DNA from: a virus
DNA: 64,000 bases
Direction: 5' to 3' (one strand)
Virus record (IMG/VR): IMGVR_UViG_3300032092_003271
Coordinates: 1-64,000 of that record
Part shown: positions 41,366 to 49,847 of the stretch, one piece after another
How the letters are laid out: each line of letters opens with the position of its first letter
How positions within the stretch are numbered: the first letter of the stretch is position 1
The notes under the pieces: model-generated
What the model was told of the DNA's origin: nothing
Seen by the model: the letters and a program-made list of their open reading frames with translations, nothing else
The model's database searches: none
Made by a program: the position numbers and the translations under genes

Positions 41366-42862
41366 CTAATTAAATAATTTATTTTTGTTATTTTTAACAA
41401 AGGGTAATAAAAATTTATTATAATCTTCCTGTTCTCCTTTTGAATTTTTTTCGTCTTTACCCCTTGTTTTACTTTCGTAGTGATAAGCAACTAAAGACCC
41501 GTCATAATAATTTTTAAGACCAAGAAGTCTAACGGATAAATTTAACTCAACATCCTCAAAACAAGTTGTGTAATTTTCATTATAACCACCGGCATTATTA
41601 AATGTGTTTTTCCTAATCATCATAAGTGCTGCTGTACTACCAACAACTTCTTTTATTCCTGTTGTGTATGAATAGTACGAACCTAACGATGCGTGAGTTA
41701 ACATAAGTTGATCTTTTCCTGGTTGTAATTGCATTATAATACCGTCGTGTTGGATTGTATTGTCCTCATAATGTAATCTAGCCCCCACTGTACCAACTTT
41801 AGAATTTTCTTTAAAAACTTTTAACATTCCATAAATAACGTTATTCAGTATTATTATATCATTATTACAAAATAATAAAAACTCGTGCCTGTCAGATAAA
41901 TGGTTTTTAACCACATCATTATTTATTTTTGCAAAATTATAATAATCATACTCAACCAACATAATTTTACCTAAAGGTAAAATTTCATTTTTAATTCTTT
42001 CTTTTTCTTCGTTAGTTGATCCAGTATCGGCAATAAAAATTTCAAATAAATTATCATTACAGTTATCGTAAAATGATTTCACACAATTAAACAATAAGTC
42101 AACATTACCTTTAGTTGGTATTATAACCGCGACTTTACCAATGTTTTTTATTTGTTTTTCTTTAATTTCAGGATAATTAACATTTTTTGGTCTTAAATCT
42201 AATGGTAATTTATCACCCCATTTCTCAACAAATTTTTCTTTACTAACCCAAAATTCTTGATTTGGTTGACCAACAGATTCATGTGTAATTTCAAAAGATG
42301 AGGTTACACCAATTTTGATACCATCCAAATAGTTTGGAATACAAAATAGATGATCGTAAAAGTGAAACTTTCCAATTGTCTCATCAAACGTATGTTTAAT
42401 TTTTGTTTTATCGAAAGATATGAATAAACCATCAATAGTAACAACAGGGATTAAGTAGGGTAATTTAACTGAATATTTGTTTATCCATTTTTTTTGACCT
42501 TCGGGGTGATGATATACTTGACCAACCATTGTCTGATGCATTTTTTCCCAATAGACACCTGACTCAGGAAAGTAACAAGATCCGGCCTTTCCAATAATAC
42601 CAAATTCAGGATTATTAGAAAAATCCTCTAAAAGTTTTTTACCCCAATTTTTTTCTAATTTAATGTCGTTGTGGCAACAAACTACAATATCGTAAATTGA
42701 TTCACTTACCCCACTATTATATACTTGAGATAATGAGTATTGGTTATGATTTTCAAATTCTAAAATCTGTACATCCTTTAAACCAACTGTTTGTAACAAA
42801 TGTTCTTTAAATTTGTTATTGTAGTTTTTGTCTTTATGTGTTGAATATATAATAGTTATCAT
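41366..42862 (-). CDS. Two-domain GT2 glycosyltransferase
   Basis: 498 aa with two GT-A-like modules. Module 1 (1-220) has VVCCHNDIKLEKNW, a D-x-K variant. Module 2 (230-498) starts KVAVIIPTKGNVDLL and contains LLFCNNDIIIL (metal site), EVVGSTAALMMIRK and the FEDVELNLSVRL catalytic ED motif typical of GT2 rhamnosyl-type transferases. Bifunctional or processive sugar transfer is possible. It overlaps the upstream gene by 4 nt. Confidence 0.75.
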   Translation of the reverse strand: MITIIYSTHKDKNYNNKFKEHLLQTVGLKDVQILEFENHNQYSLSQVYNSGVSESIYDIVVCCHNDIKLEKNWGKKLLEDFSNNPEFGIIGKAGSCYFPESGVYWEKMHQTMVGQVYHHPEGQKKWINKYSVKLPYLIPVVTIDGLFISFDKTKIKHTFDETIGKFHFYDHLFCIPNYLDGIKIGVTSSFEITHESVGQPNQEFWVSKEKFVEKWGDKLPLDLRPKNVNYPEIKEKQIKNIGKVAVIIPTKGNVDLLFNCVKSFYDNCNDNLFEIFIADTGSTNEEKERIKNEILPLGKIMLVEYDYYNFAKINNDVVKNHLSDRHEFLLFCNNDIIILNNVIYGMLKVFKENSKVGTVGARLHYEDNTIQHDGIIMQLQPGKDQLMLTHASLGSYYSYTTGIKEVVGSTAALMMIRKNTFNNAGGYNENYTTCFEDVELNLSVRLLGLKNYYDGSLVAYHYESKTRGKDEKNSKGEQEDYNKFLLPFVKNNKNKLFN

Positions 42863-43752
42863 TTCTTATAATTGTTAAAATAATCTTTTGCTCTTTGTTC
42901 GTCTTGTTCATACATGGTTTTATTGTGCATTGACATATGACCATAACCAACTTCAGAAAAATAACCATGAGTTGAGGATTTATAAATGTCATAATGTTTA
43001 AATTTATATCCTTTAGTGACCATTTGTTTAAACCATACGTCGGCTAAATCTATCCCATAATAACCACCAAAAGGAAATACGTCACAATTTGGAATTACTT
43101 CTTTTTTGTAGTTATCAACATTTATTAATGCACACCATTCGTTAACTCTACATTCCGGCATTGGGAATGGGTTTTGTTTACTAATAAATGGTCTGCCGTG
43201 ATTGGCACTTCTAGTGTCAGGGTTTTTATCTACATAATTAATAATCTCGTCATAAGGTAATTGGTTTTCACAATTAGACTCTAATAGATGAGAGTCACAT
43301 ATGTTCTCACGTTTTAATGGACAATTCCAGCACTGACCAATATGACCAATGGTAAAACAATCCCCAATTTCTGACAACAATTCAGAAACAATATCATTGG
43401 TAAATAAAACGTCATTATGAATGATAAGAAGATGTTTTTTATCCGTGTTCTCTAAACCATATTGATATCTTAAAGATGATCTGTAATCATTATCTGAAAT
43501 GGTTTTAATAACATCACTATTATTTATCCAAAGATGAAACTTAGGTATGAACCTAATTAATTTATCGTAATTTAAATTTTCAGATATAATTTTATAGTCA
43601 TAATCTTCAGGTTGATCTCTTTCCTCGATAAAAAATATTTTATCGATTAAATTTCCGGAATGTTCTAATAAAGTTTTTAATGTTATTAACGTTTGATAAG
43701 GTTTACCATATACGTTAATACAAACATCAATTTTTTTCATGTTAGATTTCAT
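42859..43752 (-). CDS. Glycosyltransferase-like protein, paralogue A
   Basis: 297 aa (start 43752; ATG at 43740 is equally possible). N-terminus DVCINVYGKPYQTLITLKTL resembles a GT2 start. IIHNDVLFTNDIV gives a DxD-like site and IGHIGQCWNCPL introduces conserved Cys. It is clearly homologous to the protein at 44597-45430 (same VYGKP, HSGN.IDKIFF, HNDVL, GQCWNCP, PECR.NEW blocks in the same order), so the pair arose by duplication with the GT11 gene between them. Acceptor unknown. Confidence 0.65.
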   Translation of the reverse strand: MKSNMKKIDVCINVYGKPYQTLITLKTLLEHSGNLIDKIFFIEERDQPEDYDYKIISENLNYDKLIRFIPKFHLWINNSDVIKTISDNDYRSSLRYQYGLENTDKKHLLIIHNDVLFTNDIVSELLSEIGDCFTIGHIGQCWNCPLKRENICDSHLLESNCENQLPYDEIINYVDKNPDTRSANHGRPFISKQNPFPMPECRVNEWCALINVDNYKKEVIPNCDVFPFGGYYGIDLADVWFKQMVTKGYKFKHYDIYKSSTHGYFSEVGYGHMSMHNKTMYEQDEQRAKDYFNNYKK

Positions 43753-44595
43753 TTAATTTGTTTGATTTATTTCCCAATTTTCAGGATAATAACTAGGACA
43801 ATAAAACATTTCATAACACTGACCATTAAGGTTTTTCCCAGAATGAATTACTCTCCCGTTATTAAAATTTTTAACGTACCACATTTGCCACCAAGTAAAA
43901 GTTGAGCTACCCCCAATAAAATTATCACAAAGAGTGCCTAATATAAATTGATCCATAGGGTTATTTGTGTAGTCTTTAGAAAGTATGTGTGTATTATTAG
44001 GTTCGGCAAATAAAAAGTTTTTACCATTATAATAATTTTTACACCACTCAATATCATCTGAAAAAATTATAATATTATAATCTAAGTAATTTGGAAATTC
44101 TTTTTTTAATGTTTCTTCATACCAAGTTTCAGGTATTTGATAAAAACAATCATGACCCACAAAATCACCCCTTCTAACACCAATTCCAATTGTTGGTTTT
44201 GTAAAAAAATCTTTATATTTGTTTTTTACCTCTTTAATTTTTTCTTCTTTTATTTCTAAAATATTTTTAATATAATCAACATCATCAATAAACCATTTTT
44301 CTGATTGTAATCCAGGATATCCTAATATATTAATTATTTTGTCATTATTTAATTTAAAAAACTCAATAAAATTTTCTTTTTCATCATCACTATATTTTGT
44401 TATTTGAAATGAATACTCAATATCGTAATTCTGATCTTCAGTAACATTAGGTGGATTTTTTAAATAATCCCATAGAAAATATTCAGGAAGTGCAATCTCA
44501 TTATTAGAATGTTTTGCCAAGTAGTTTAATCCTGTAAAAAGAAATAACCAATTACCTAATCTTAAGTGGTTACCCCAACCATTGCATTTTATCAT
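43753..44595 (-). CDS. GT11-type alpha-1,2-fucosyltransferase
   Basis: 280 aa from the ATG at 44595. Motifs of family GT11: GNHLRLGNWLF near the N-terminus (8-18), GVRRGDFV (139-146, the donor-binding HxRRxD-like motif), IIFSDDIEWC (176-185) and GGSSTFTWW (228-236). These enzymes use GDP-L-fucose to fucosylate terminal galactose-type residues. This fits exactly with gmd and fcl 9-11 kb downstream in the same transcript direction. Flanked by two paralogous glycosyltransferase-like genes. Confidence 0.78.
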   Translation of the reverse strand: MIKCNGWGNHLRLGNWLFLFTGLNYLAKHSNNEIALPEYFLWDYLKNPPNVTEDQNYDIEYSFQITKYSDDEKENFIEFFKLNNDKIINILGYPGLQSEKWFIDDVDYIKNILEIKEEKIKEVKNKYKDFFTKPTIGIGVRRGDFVGHDCFYQIPETWYEETLKKEFPNYLDYNIIIFSDDIEWCKNYYNGKNFLFAEPNNTHILSKDYTNNPMDQFILGTLCDNFIGGSSTFTWWQMWYVKNFNNGRVIHSGKNLNGQCYEMFYCPSYYPENWEINQTN

Positions 44596-44596
44596 A

Positions 44597-45430
44597 CTAG
44601 TTAAAATTTTCCATGAAATATTTTTTAGCGTTTTCTTCAGCCCCCACATAATAATTGTTATTTAGTGATGTTTGATATCCGCATGATAAATCAGACCAAT
44701 ACGAGTGAACATATTTTTCAACGTAATTAATGAACTTGTAACCTTTAAGATGTAAACTTCTAAACCAAGCAACCCCGGAGTCAGGACCAAAAACCCCAAA
44801 AAGAGGAGTGTCTCCATTTGGATAGGTTTCTTTATTAGACATTTCTCTATTAATTAAACAAGCCCATTCATTTAATCTACACTCCGGTAATGGTTTAGGA
44901 TTTGTCCTATCAACATTATGTACACCTGTTCTTACATATGGTAAACCTAATGAGATTACCTCATCATATGTTGGGTTCCAATCGTAAAATTTCTCACCAC
45001 TACATAAGTTAGCTTTGTTTGCTGGACAATTCCAACATTGACCAAGTTGACCAATACCAATTGAGTCATTTATTTTATTTAACATATCACCAATGATATC
45101 GTCAGTGTATAATACATCATTGTGAGTTATGAAGATAAATTTCTTATCACTTTTCTCAAATCCATATTGTGAATAACTATTTAAACGATCATTTTCATCG
45201 TTCATATTTTTTACCGAATACATTAAAATAGAATGTTTTGGTTCGTACACAATTAAATTATCAAAATAATCTACAACCCAATCAATAGTATCATCGTATG
45301 GTTGTTTTGGTTCTTTAACAAAAAATATTTTATCAATGTGATTGCCTGAATGTTTCATTAAACTTTTTAATGTACATAATGTTTGCCACGGCTTTCCGTA
45401 AACATGAATAACTACATCAACCTTTTCCAT
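44597..45430 (-). CDS. Glycosyltransferase-like protein, paralogue B
   Basis: 277 aa, homologous to the protein at 42859-43752: VVIHVYGKPWQTLCTLKSL, HSGNHIDKIFF, THNDVLYTDDI, GQLGQCWNCPA and PECRLNEWACLI. The GQCWNCP Cys pair and later CSG suggest a structural metal or disulfide. A GT2-like GT-A fold is inferred. Ends 1 nt before the GT11 start. Confidence 0.65.
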   Translation of the reverse strand: MEKVDVVIHVYGKPWQTLCTLKSLMKHSGNHIDKIFFVKEPKQPYDDTIDWVVDYFDNLIVYEPKHSILMYSVKNMNDENDRLNSYSQYGFEKSDKKFIFITHNDVLYTDDIIGDMLNKINDSIGIGQLGQCWNCPANKANLCSGEKFYDWNPTYDEVISLGLPYVRTGVHNVDRTNPKPLPECRLNEWACLINREMSNKETYPNGDTPLFGVFGPDSGVAWFRSLHLKGYKFINYVEKYVHSYWSDLSCGYQTSLNNNYYVGAEENAKKYFMENFN

Positions 45431-45440
45431 AATTCTATAA

Positions 45441-46052
45441 CTATTTTAAACCAGTACTCCCAAAACCATTATCGTTTCGATCTTTATTTTCTAATTTATT
45501 TTTTTCAACAAACTCAACCCATTTTCCTGAAACAACAGGACAAAGAACCGCTTGCGCAATTTTTTGACCTTTTTCAATCCTTACTTTCTGATTTGTGGTG
45601 TTAAAAAGTATAACCTGTATTTCACCTAAATATCCTTGATCTACGGTACCTGGTGAGTTTAAAACCATAAGACCTTGTTTAAGTGCTAAACCACTTTTAG
45701 ATCTTACTTGTATTTCATATCCTTCAGGAATGTCTAAGATTAAACCCGTATTTACTAATTTTCTATCAAATGCGTGTATCCAACACTCCTCAATTGAATA
45801 CAAATCAAATCCTGAATCAGAGACATAATTATAAGATGGAGAAACTGTGTCTTCTTTTGATTTTACAAACCCCATTTCAATTTTAGGAATATACTCTTCC
45901 ATCTCCTTTTCTAATTCATCTATATCAATTCCAAAAGAATCCATAATAGCATTGTAATCAATATCTTGGGTTTCATCTATTTCAATATCATCAAGTAATT
46001 TCATTAACATGTTTATTTCTTCCTCGTTAATGTCATCTAATTCTTTACTCAT
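45441..46052 (-). CDS. dut: dUTPase with N-terminal extension
   Basis: 203 aa trimeric dUTPase. All five motifs present: DSGFDLYS (79-86), RSKSGLA (117-123), NSPGTVDQGYLGEI (132-145), GQKIAQAVL (162-170) and RNDNGFGSTG (192-201). It hydrolyses dUTP to dUMP, protecting phage DNA from uracil incorporation. Unlike standard dUTPases of about 150 aa, it has an acidic N-terminal extension of about 55 residues (EEINMLMKLLDDIEIDE), possibly a regulatory or docking element. Overlaps the exonuclease gene by 1 nt (TAATG). Confidence 0.93.
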   Translation of the reverse strand: MSKELDDINEEEINMLMKLLDDIEIDETQDIDYNAIMDSFGIDIDELEKEMEEYIPKIEMGFVKSKEDTVSPSYNYVSDSGFDLYSIEECWIHAFDRKLVNTGLILDIPEGYEIQVRSKSGLALKQGLMVLNSPGTVDQGYLGEIQVILFNTTNQKVRIEKGQKIAQAVLCPVVSGKWVEFVEKNKLENKDRNDNGFGSTGLK

Positions 46053-46777
46053 TATTTTAAACTTTTTAATTTGATTATTGTATCGATCAAAACTTTAACA
46101 TCTTTCTCACAATACTCAGATATTTCTTCCAATCTGTTATGTCCCCAATATGCTTCGTGAACCATTCCTCCGTTTACTTCACCATCTTTTGGTGTTGGGA
46201 TGTCTAAACATGCACACATCAAATCTAATGACCCAATTGCGGTGTATGCACCATACTGCCAAATTTCTTTTGTATCAATTGCTTTTACTTCCCAAGGTTT
46301 TGTATCATATGAAGGAAGAATCTTTGACGGCATAATTCCATTTACAATCATTCTTTTTGCTAACATCGGGATGTCAAAGTTTTTAAGGTTGTGACCACAA
46401 AGATAAAAATCTAATTTATGACATCTGTCCAACAAATCCCGAACCTCCAAAAGTAATTTGTGTTCATCATCACCCAAAAATGTTTGTTTTTTGGTTTCAC
46501 CATTATCTAAAACAAAGGCCATAGATACACATACGATTTTTGCAAATTCAGGTACAAGTGCTGATCTTTTTCTAAATACAATGTCCATATGTTCTTCGGT
46601 TGTTCTATCTTCACCCCATTCTTTGTCTTCAGGAAATCTTTTTAAAAACCAATCAAAATATTTGTCGAATTGTTCTGCAATTTTTGGGTTTGATTGAAGA
46701 CATGTTTGGTAATCAGCGCAACCACCAACAGTTTCAATGTCTAAAAATAAAATTTTCGTTATTGGTATATTAATCAT
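46052..46777 (-). CDS. DEDDy 3'-5' exonuclease (PolB-exo-like)
   Basis: 241 aa. ExoI FLDIET (D13, E15), ExoII GHNLKNFDIP and ExoIII EYCEKDVKVL (Y-x3-D) define a DEDDy DnaQ-superfamily nuclease like the stand-alone predicted 3'-5' exonucleases related to DNA polymerase B. Likely acts in nucleic acid processing or proofreading. It is coupled to dut, forming a DNA-metabolism pair embedded in the glycan block. Confidence 0.8.
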   Translation of the reverse strand: MINIPITKILFLDIETVGGCADYQTCLQSNPKIAEQFDKYFDWFLKRFPEDKEWGEDRTTEEHMDIVFRKRSALVPEFAKIVCVSMAFVLDNGETKKQTFLGDDEHKLLLEVRDLLDRCHKLDFYLCGHNLKNFDIPMLAKRMIVNGIMPSKILPSYDTKPWEVKAIDTKEIWQYGAYTAIGSLDLMCACLDIPTPKDGEVNGGMVHEAYWGHNRLEEISEYCEKDVKVLIDTIIKLKSLK

Positions 46778-47226
46778 AATTCTGTTTTTTTAATAATTTC
46801 AGGATTTTGTTTTAAAGTTTGTATTGTAATTAAATCTTTAATTTTTGTAGTTGACCATCCGTGAGATCTTGTAGTATAAATAACGTCTATCGGTAAATGG
46901 TCTCCCGTAAATCTTTTACCGATGTAATCATCACCTAAGATTCTTACATCAGGTTTGTAAAATTCAATTAACCTTTGTAGATCTTCTTCATCGTCATAAC
47001 ATACTACTTCATCAATGTATTTGATTGACATTAATGTTTTATATCTTTCGTATAATGGGATGACAGGTTTATATTTTGTATATCTAGTTTCTGATGGATC
47101 TCTTTGTAGAAATACCATAAAATAATCACAATGTTCTTTTGCAGTCTCAAATGTGTAAATGTAACCTGGATGTAACAAGTCAAAGTTACCAGCGGTGAAT
47201 CCTATTTTTCCTTTTTTCTGATCCAT
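46774..47226 (-). CDS. Second cytidylyltransferase-like protein, HPGY variant
   Basis: 150 aa, same fold and length as the protein at 32488-32934 (FTAGNFDLLHPGYI, then a RYTKYKPVIPLYERY block and HGWSTTKIKDLI). The catalytic HxGH motif reads HPGY, i.e. the second His, which contacts phosphates, is Tyr. Activity may be altered or lost, or it may use a different substrate. It lies directly between a GT4 gene and the exonuclease gene. Confidence 0.7.
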   Translation of the reverse strand: MDQKKGKIGFTAGNFDLLHPGYIYTFETAKEHCDYFMVFLQRDPSETRYTKYKPVIPLYERYKTLMSIKYIDEVVCYDDEEDLQRLIEFYKPDVRILGDDYIGKRFTGDHLPIDVIYTTRSHGWSTTKIKDLITIQTLKQNPEIIKKTEL

Positions 47227-47228
47227 AA

Positions 47229-48440
47229 TTATTTTATTAAAGATTTATAAAACGATGCTCTTTCGTGAGACACGTTGTTTATGTCGTATTTGTCTTTTAC
47301 TGTTTCGTATAGTTTTTCACCAAGATCTATAATCATATTGGGATTCTCAACAAGTTTTTTAATGTTTTTTACCCAATCACTATGGTTTTTTGTTTCATCA
47401 ACTAGTAATGCATTACCATCAACAAATTGACCATTTTTTAATGAGTGTTTTAAATCAATCGTGTATGGACCAATATTGGAAGCTATAAGTGCTTTTTTAT
47501 AAAAACCTGCCTCAATAACTTTTAACTGAGATTTCATTCTATTAAAGATGTGATTTTTAATTGGTGCTAATGAAATATCAAACTTTGCATAATTTCTTGC
47601 GTATGAGTCAGTAGGTCTTGTCCAAACCCTCACGTAATTTTCAGTTTGAATTGCGGGATAGTCTTCCTCTTTAAATTTATCTAAAAATAATTTATACTCA
47701 GGTGAGATAATTTTATAATTGTCTGTGAAAATGTTTTCATACATTGCCCACACAGTCTCTTGTGGTTTGATAGGTCTTTGTCTTTTCTCTCCTGTATCTT
47801 TGTTGATTTCAGTAACACTACCTCTTGTATCGAAACCACAAACATAATATTGTAATTTATCTTTGAGTGGTGAAAGTTTATTAACCATACCATCTAACAA
47901 TTTTAAATCGTGTAAATGTGATGATCCTCCTAACCACCCAACACGAATTTTATCTGAAGGTAGCGTAGGTTCGGTAAATTGACCTTCTTTTGGGTCGATT
48001 GCGTTAGGGAAAACAACTACGTTTTTGTTGAACTTTCTAATTTCGTTTGCAAAGATTTCGGTGGTTGTTGTTACATAATCTGCAGCCTTTAAATTTTCTA
48101 CAATCTTAAGGTGCATTTTGTCATTAACAATTAAATTATGGATTGGGTGTTCTTTTGTTGGTAACCAATAATCGTCCATATCTGCGATTACAATTATACC
48201 AAGACTCCTAAGTAATTTAATAATTGTTGGGCATTGATCTAAATCACCAAAATTTCTGTGAAAATGAACTATTTGGTAATTTTTCCAATAACTTACATCG
48301 TTAATTCTTGGTTTATAATCGATATCGATATGAAAATCATTAGGATATAAATTTTGTAGATTGATATGCGGATCAACTGAACGATATTTACCAACACCAC
48401 TTGTGTCGGAAGGTAATACTAATACTTTAATTTTAGACAT
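47229..48440 (-). CDS. GT4-type glycosyltransferase (GT-B fold)
   Basis: 403 aa from the ATG at 48440; a longer frame would start inside the AT-rich leader. N-terminal KVLVLPSDTSGVGKYR and VHFHRNFG; donor-binding half with VGWLGGSSHLHDL and KVIEAGFYKKALIASNIG (E-x7-type). First gene of the glycan block after a terminator, so it likely begins the long transcript. Donor and acceptor unknown. Confidence 0.75.
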   Translation of the reverse strand: MSKIKVLVLPSDTSGVGKYRSVDPHINLQNLYPNDFHIDIDYKPRINDVSYWKNYQIVHFHRNFGDLDQCPTIIKLLRSLGIIVIADMDDYWLPTKEHPIHNLIVNDKMHLKIVENLKAADYVTTTTEIFANEIRKFNKNVVVFPNAIDPKEGQFTEPTLPSDKIRVGWLGGSSHLHDLKLLDGMVNKLSPLKDKLQYYVCGFDTRGSVTEINKDTGEKRQRPIKPQETVWAMYENIFTDNYKIISPEYKLFLDKFKEEDYPAIQTENYVRVWTRPTDSYARNYAKFDISLAPIKNHIFNRMKSQLKVIEAGFYKKALIASNIGPYTIDLKHSLKNGQFVDGNALLVDETKNHSDWVKNIKKLVENPNMIIDLGEKLYETVKDKYDINNVSHERASFYKSLIK

Positions 48441-48487
48441 AAATTTCTTTTGTAGAAATCTAATAATTTTAAACAAAATAATCAATA

Positions 48488-48521
48488 ATAAAAAAAAATA
48501 CCCACCATAAGATGAGTATTT
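48488..48521 (-). terminator. Rho-independent terminator, minus strand
   Basis: On the minus strand AAATACTCATC, loop TTAT, GGTGGGTATTT (11 pairs including two G-U), followed by a T run. It separates the small virion-protein unit (51195 to 48545) from the glycan block. Confidence 0.75.
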
Positions 48522-48544
48522 AATTTACGCCTGAAAAGTATTTT

Positions 48545-49162
48545 TTATTTTGCGATTTTTTTAACCTTTAAAACTTTACCCTCAAATAAGTGTTGACCAA
48601 CTCTAAATTTGAACATTTCTCCACTATTTGATTCTGATTCAACTAAAAGACCATTTTCTTTTAGAACATCCTGAACTGTTTCTCTAACAATTTCTCTTAT
48701 TTGATTTGAGGTCAATGAACTTGATGATTGTACTTGTTGTGTTTGTTGTCTTGGTTTACTCTCAGCAATTTGATCACCTTTTGCATTTGTGTTCATTAAT
48801 CTTGCCGCCTTCTCAATTAAATCATTACTTAAAACTGTATCTGTTGACATACCCATTGATGGTTGTTGTATAGGATGTTCCATCATTAATCTTTTAATTT
48901 CGTCAGGTAATTTAGAACTTGCAATTCTATCTTCCATAGGTAGATTAGATTGTCTTGGTTGTGATACAGGTCTTGTTTCTTCCATTAAATCCGCAGGTAA
49001 GTTATATCTTGCTGCTGGAGCCTCATAATTCTCAACCATTGGGCTTGAGTAATCATTACCCATGTTTATGTTACGAGCTTGACCTCTACCCATGTCATTG
49101 TGTTTTTCCATGATCTTTTTTGAGACCATTAATTTTTGTAGTAATTCTGATTCTGAATTCAT
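48545..49162 (-). CDS. Hypothetical virion-associated protein
   Basis: 205 aa. Helical N-terminus (LLQKLMVSKKIMEKHNDM), a long Pro/Gln/Ser-rich disordered middle, then IREIVRETVQDVLKENGLL and a final basic beta segment (FKFRVGQHLFEGKVLKVKK). No family named. It is the last gene before the terminator in a five-gene unit headed by a late-type motif, so probably a structural or assembly protein. Confidence 0.6.
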   Translation of the reverse strand: MNSESELLQKLMVSKKIMEKHNDMGRGQARNINMGNDYSSPMVENYEAPAARYNLPADLMEETRPVSQPRQSNLPMEDRIASSKLPDEIKRLMMEHPIQQPSMGMSTDTVLSNDLIEKAARLMNTNAKGDQIAESKPRQQTQQVQSSSSLTSNQIREIVRETVQDVLKENGLLVESESNSGEMFKFRVGQHLFEGKVLKVKKIAK

Positions 49163-49163
49163 A

Positions 49164-49562
49164 TTATGTTATATTTTCGTTTCCAAATACTGCGTTAATT
49201 ATCATTCTTTCCATACTCCTGTCACCTGTAGGATTATATCCAGGACGAGGAGTGTCAAATACTTCTTGAGTTGGTCTAATGAATTCCATTTTATCCACTC
49301 TAAAAAATCTCCAACTAGGAAGAGGTTTTTTTCCTAAATAAGCTCTATGTGATGATCCTTCTCTATCCCAAGCTCTTAATACGGGATTACCCCTCTTACT
49401 ATAACCGTAGGCCACGGGTTCAATAACCCTTAACCCCTTACCTCCAGGTTCGTCACCGTTATAATAAATAACACATACTTTTTTATTTCTTATAGCATCA
49501 GTTATTTGATCAGCTGTTGCTACCTCTAAAATAAGTTTATTTAATGTGTTGTAAAGTTTCAT
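49164..49562 (-). CDS. WYL-like domain protein with head-targeting-type leader
   Basis: 132 aa. The N-terminus MKLYNTLNKLILEVA is an amphipathic helix ending in I-L-E before Val14, resembling T4 capsid-targeting leaders that gp21 removes. The rest (AIRNKKVCVIYYNGD, then LRVIEPVAYGY and SWRFFRVDKME) resembles a WYL domain, a ligand- or nucleic-acid-sensing module common in bacterial regulators and some phage proteins. A packaged WYL protein delivered with DNA is an attractive inference. TAATG overlap with the upstream gene. Confidence 0.55.
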   Translation of the reverse strand: MKLYNTLNKLILEVATADQITDAIRNKKVCVIYYNGDEPGGKGLRVIEPVAYGYSKRGNPVLRAWDREGSSHRAYLGKKPLPSWRFFRVDKMEFIRPTQEVFDTPRPGYNPTGDRSMERMIINAVFGNENIT

Positions 49563-49846
49563 TATGCAGATGGAGTTGTGTATGGTTTGTTTGGTTGGTA
49601 TTCATTAACTTTTATTTCATTTTTTCTTTCAATAATATCAATTGATGAACCACCATTGATCGTATCTAAGAAAATTCCAGTACCTTTACCTGACTCATCA
49701 CCATCTGATAGTGCATCAGGGTTAACCGCAGAATATGGATTTACCGTTTTGTAATCATTTTTTACAAGAAGGCTTTTTCTTTGGATGTCAGCAACTGCAG
49801 TCAAATCATTTGCTGGTTGGCTAAAATCTAATCTTTCTGTTTGCAT
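49562..49846 (-). CDS. Small hypothetical protein
   Basis: 94 aa, low hydrophobicity, probably largely unstructured (DFSQPANDLTAV, SGKGTGIFLDTIN). No motif. Overlaps the WYL-like gene by 1 nt. Part of the late unit. Confidence 0.6.
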   Translation of the reverse strand: MQTERLDFSQPANDLTAVADIQRKSLLVKNDYKTVNPYSAVNPDALSDGDESGKGTGIFLDTINGGSSIDIIERKNEIKVNEYQPNKPYTTPSA

Positions 49847-49847
49847 T

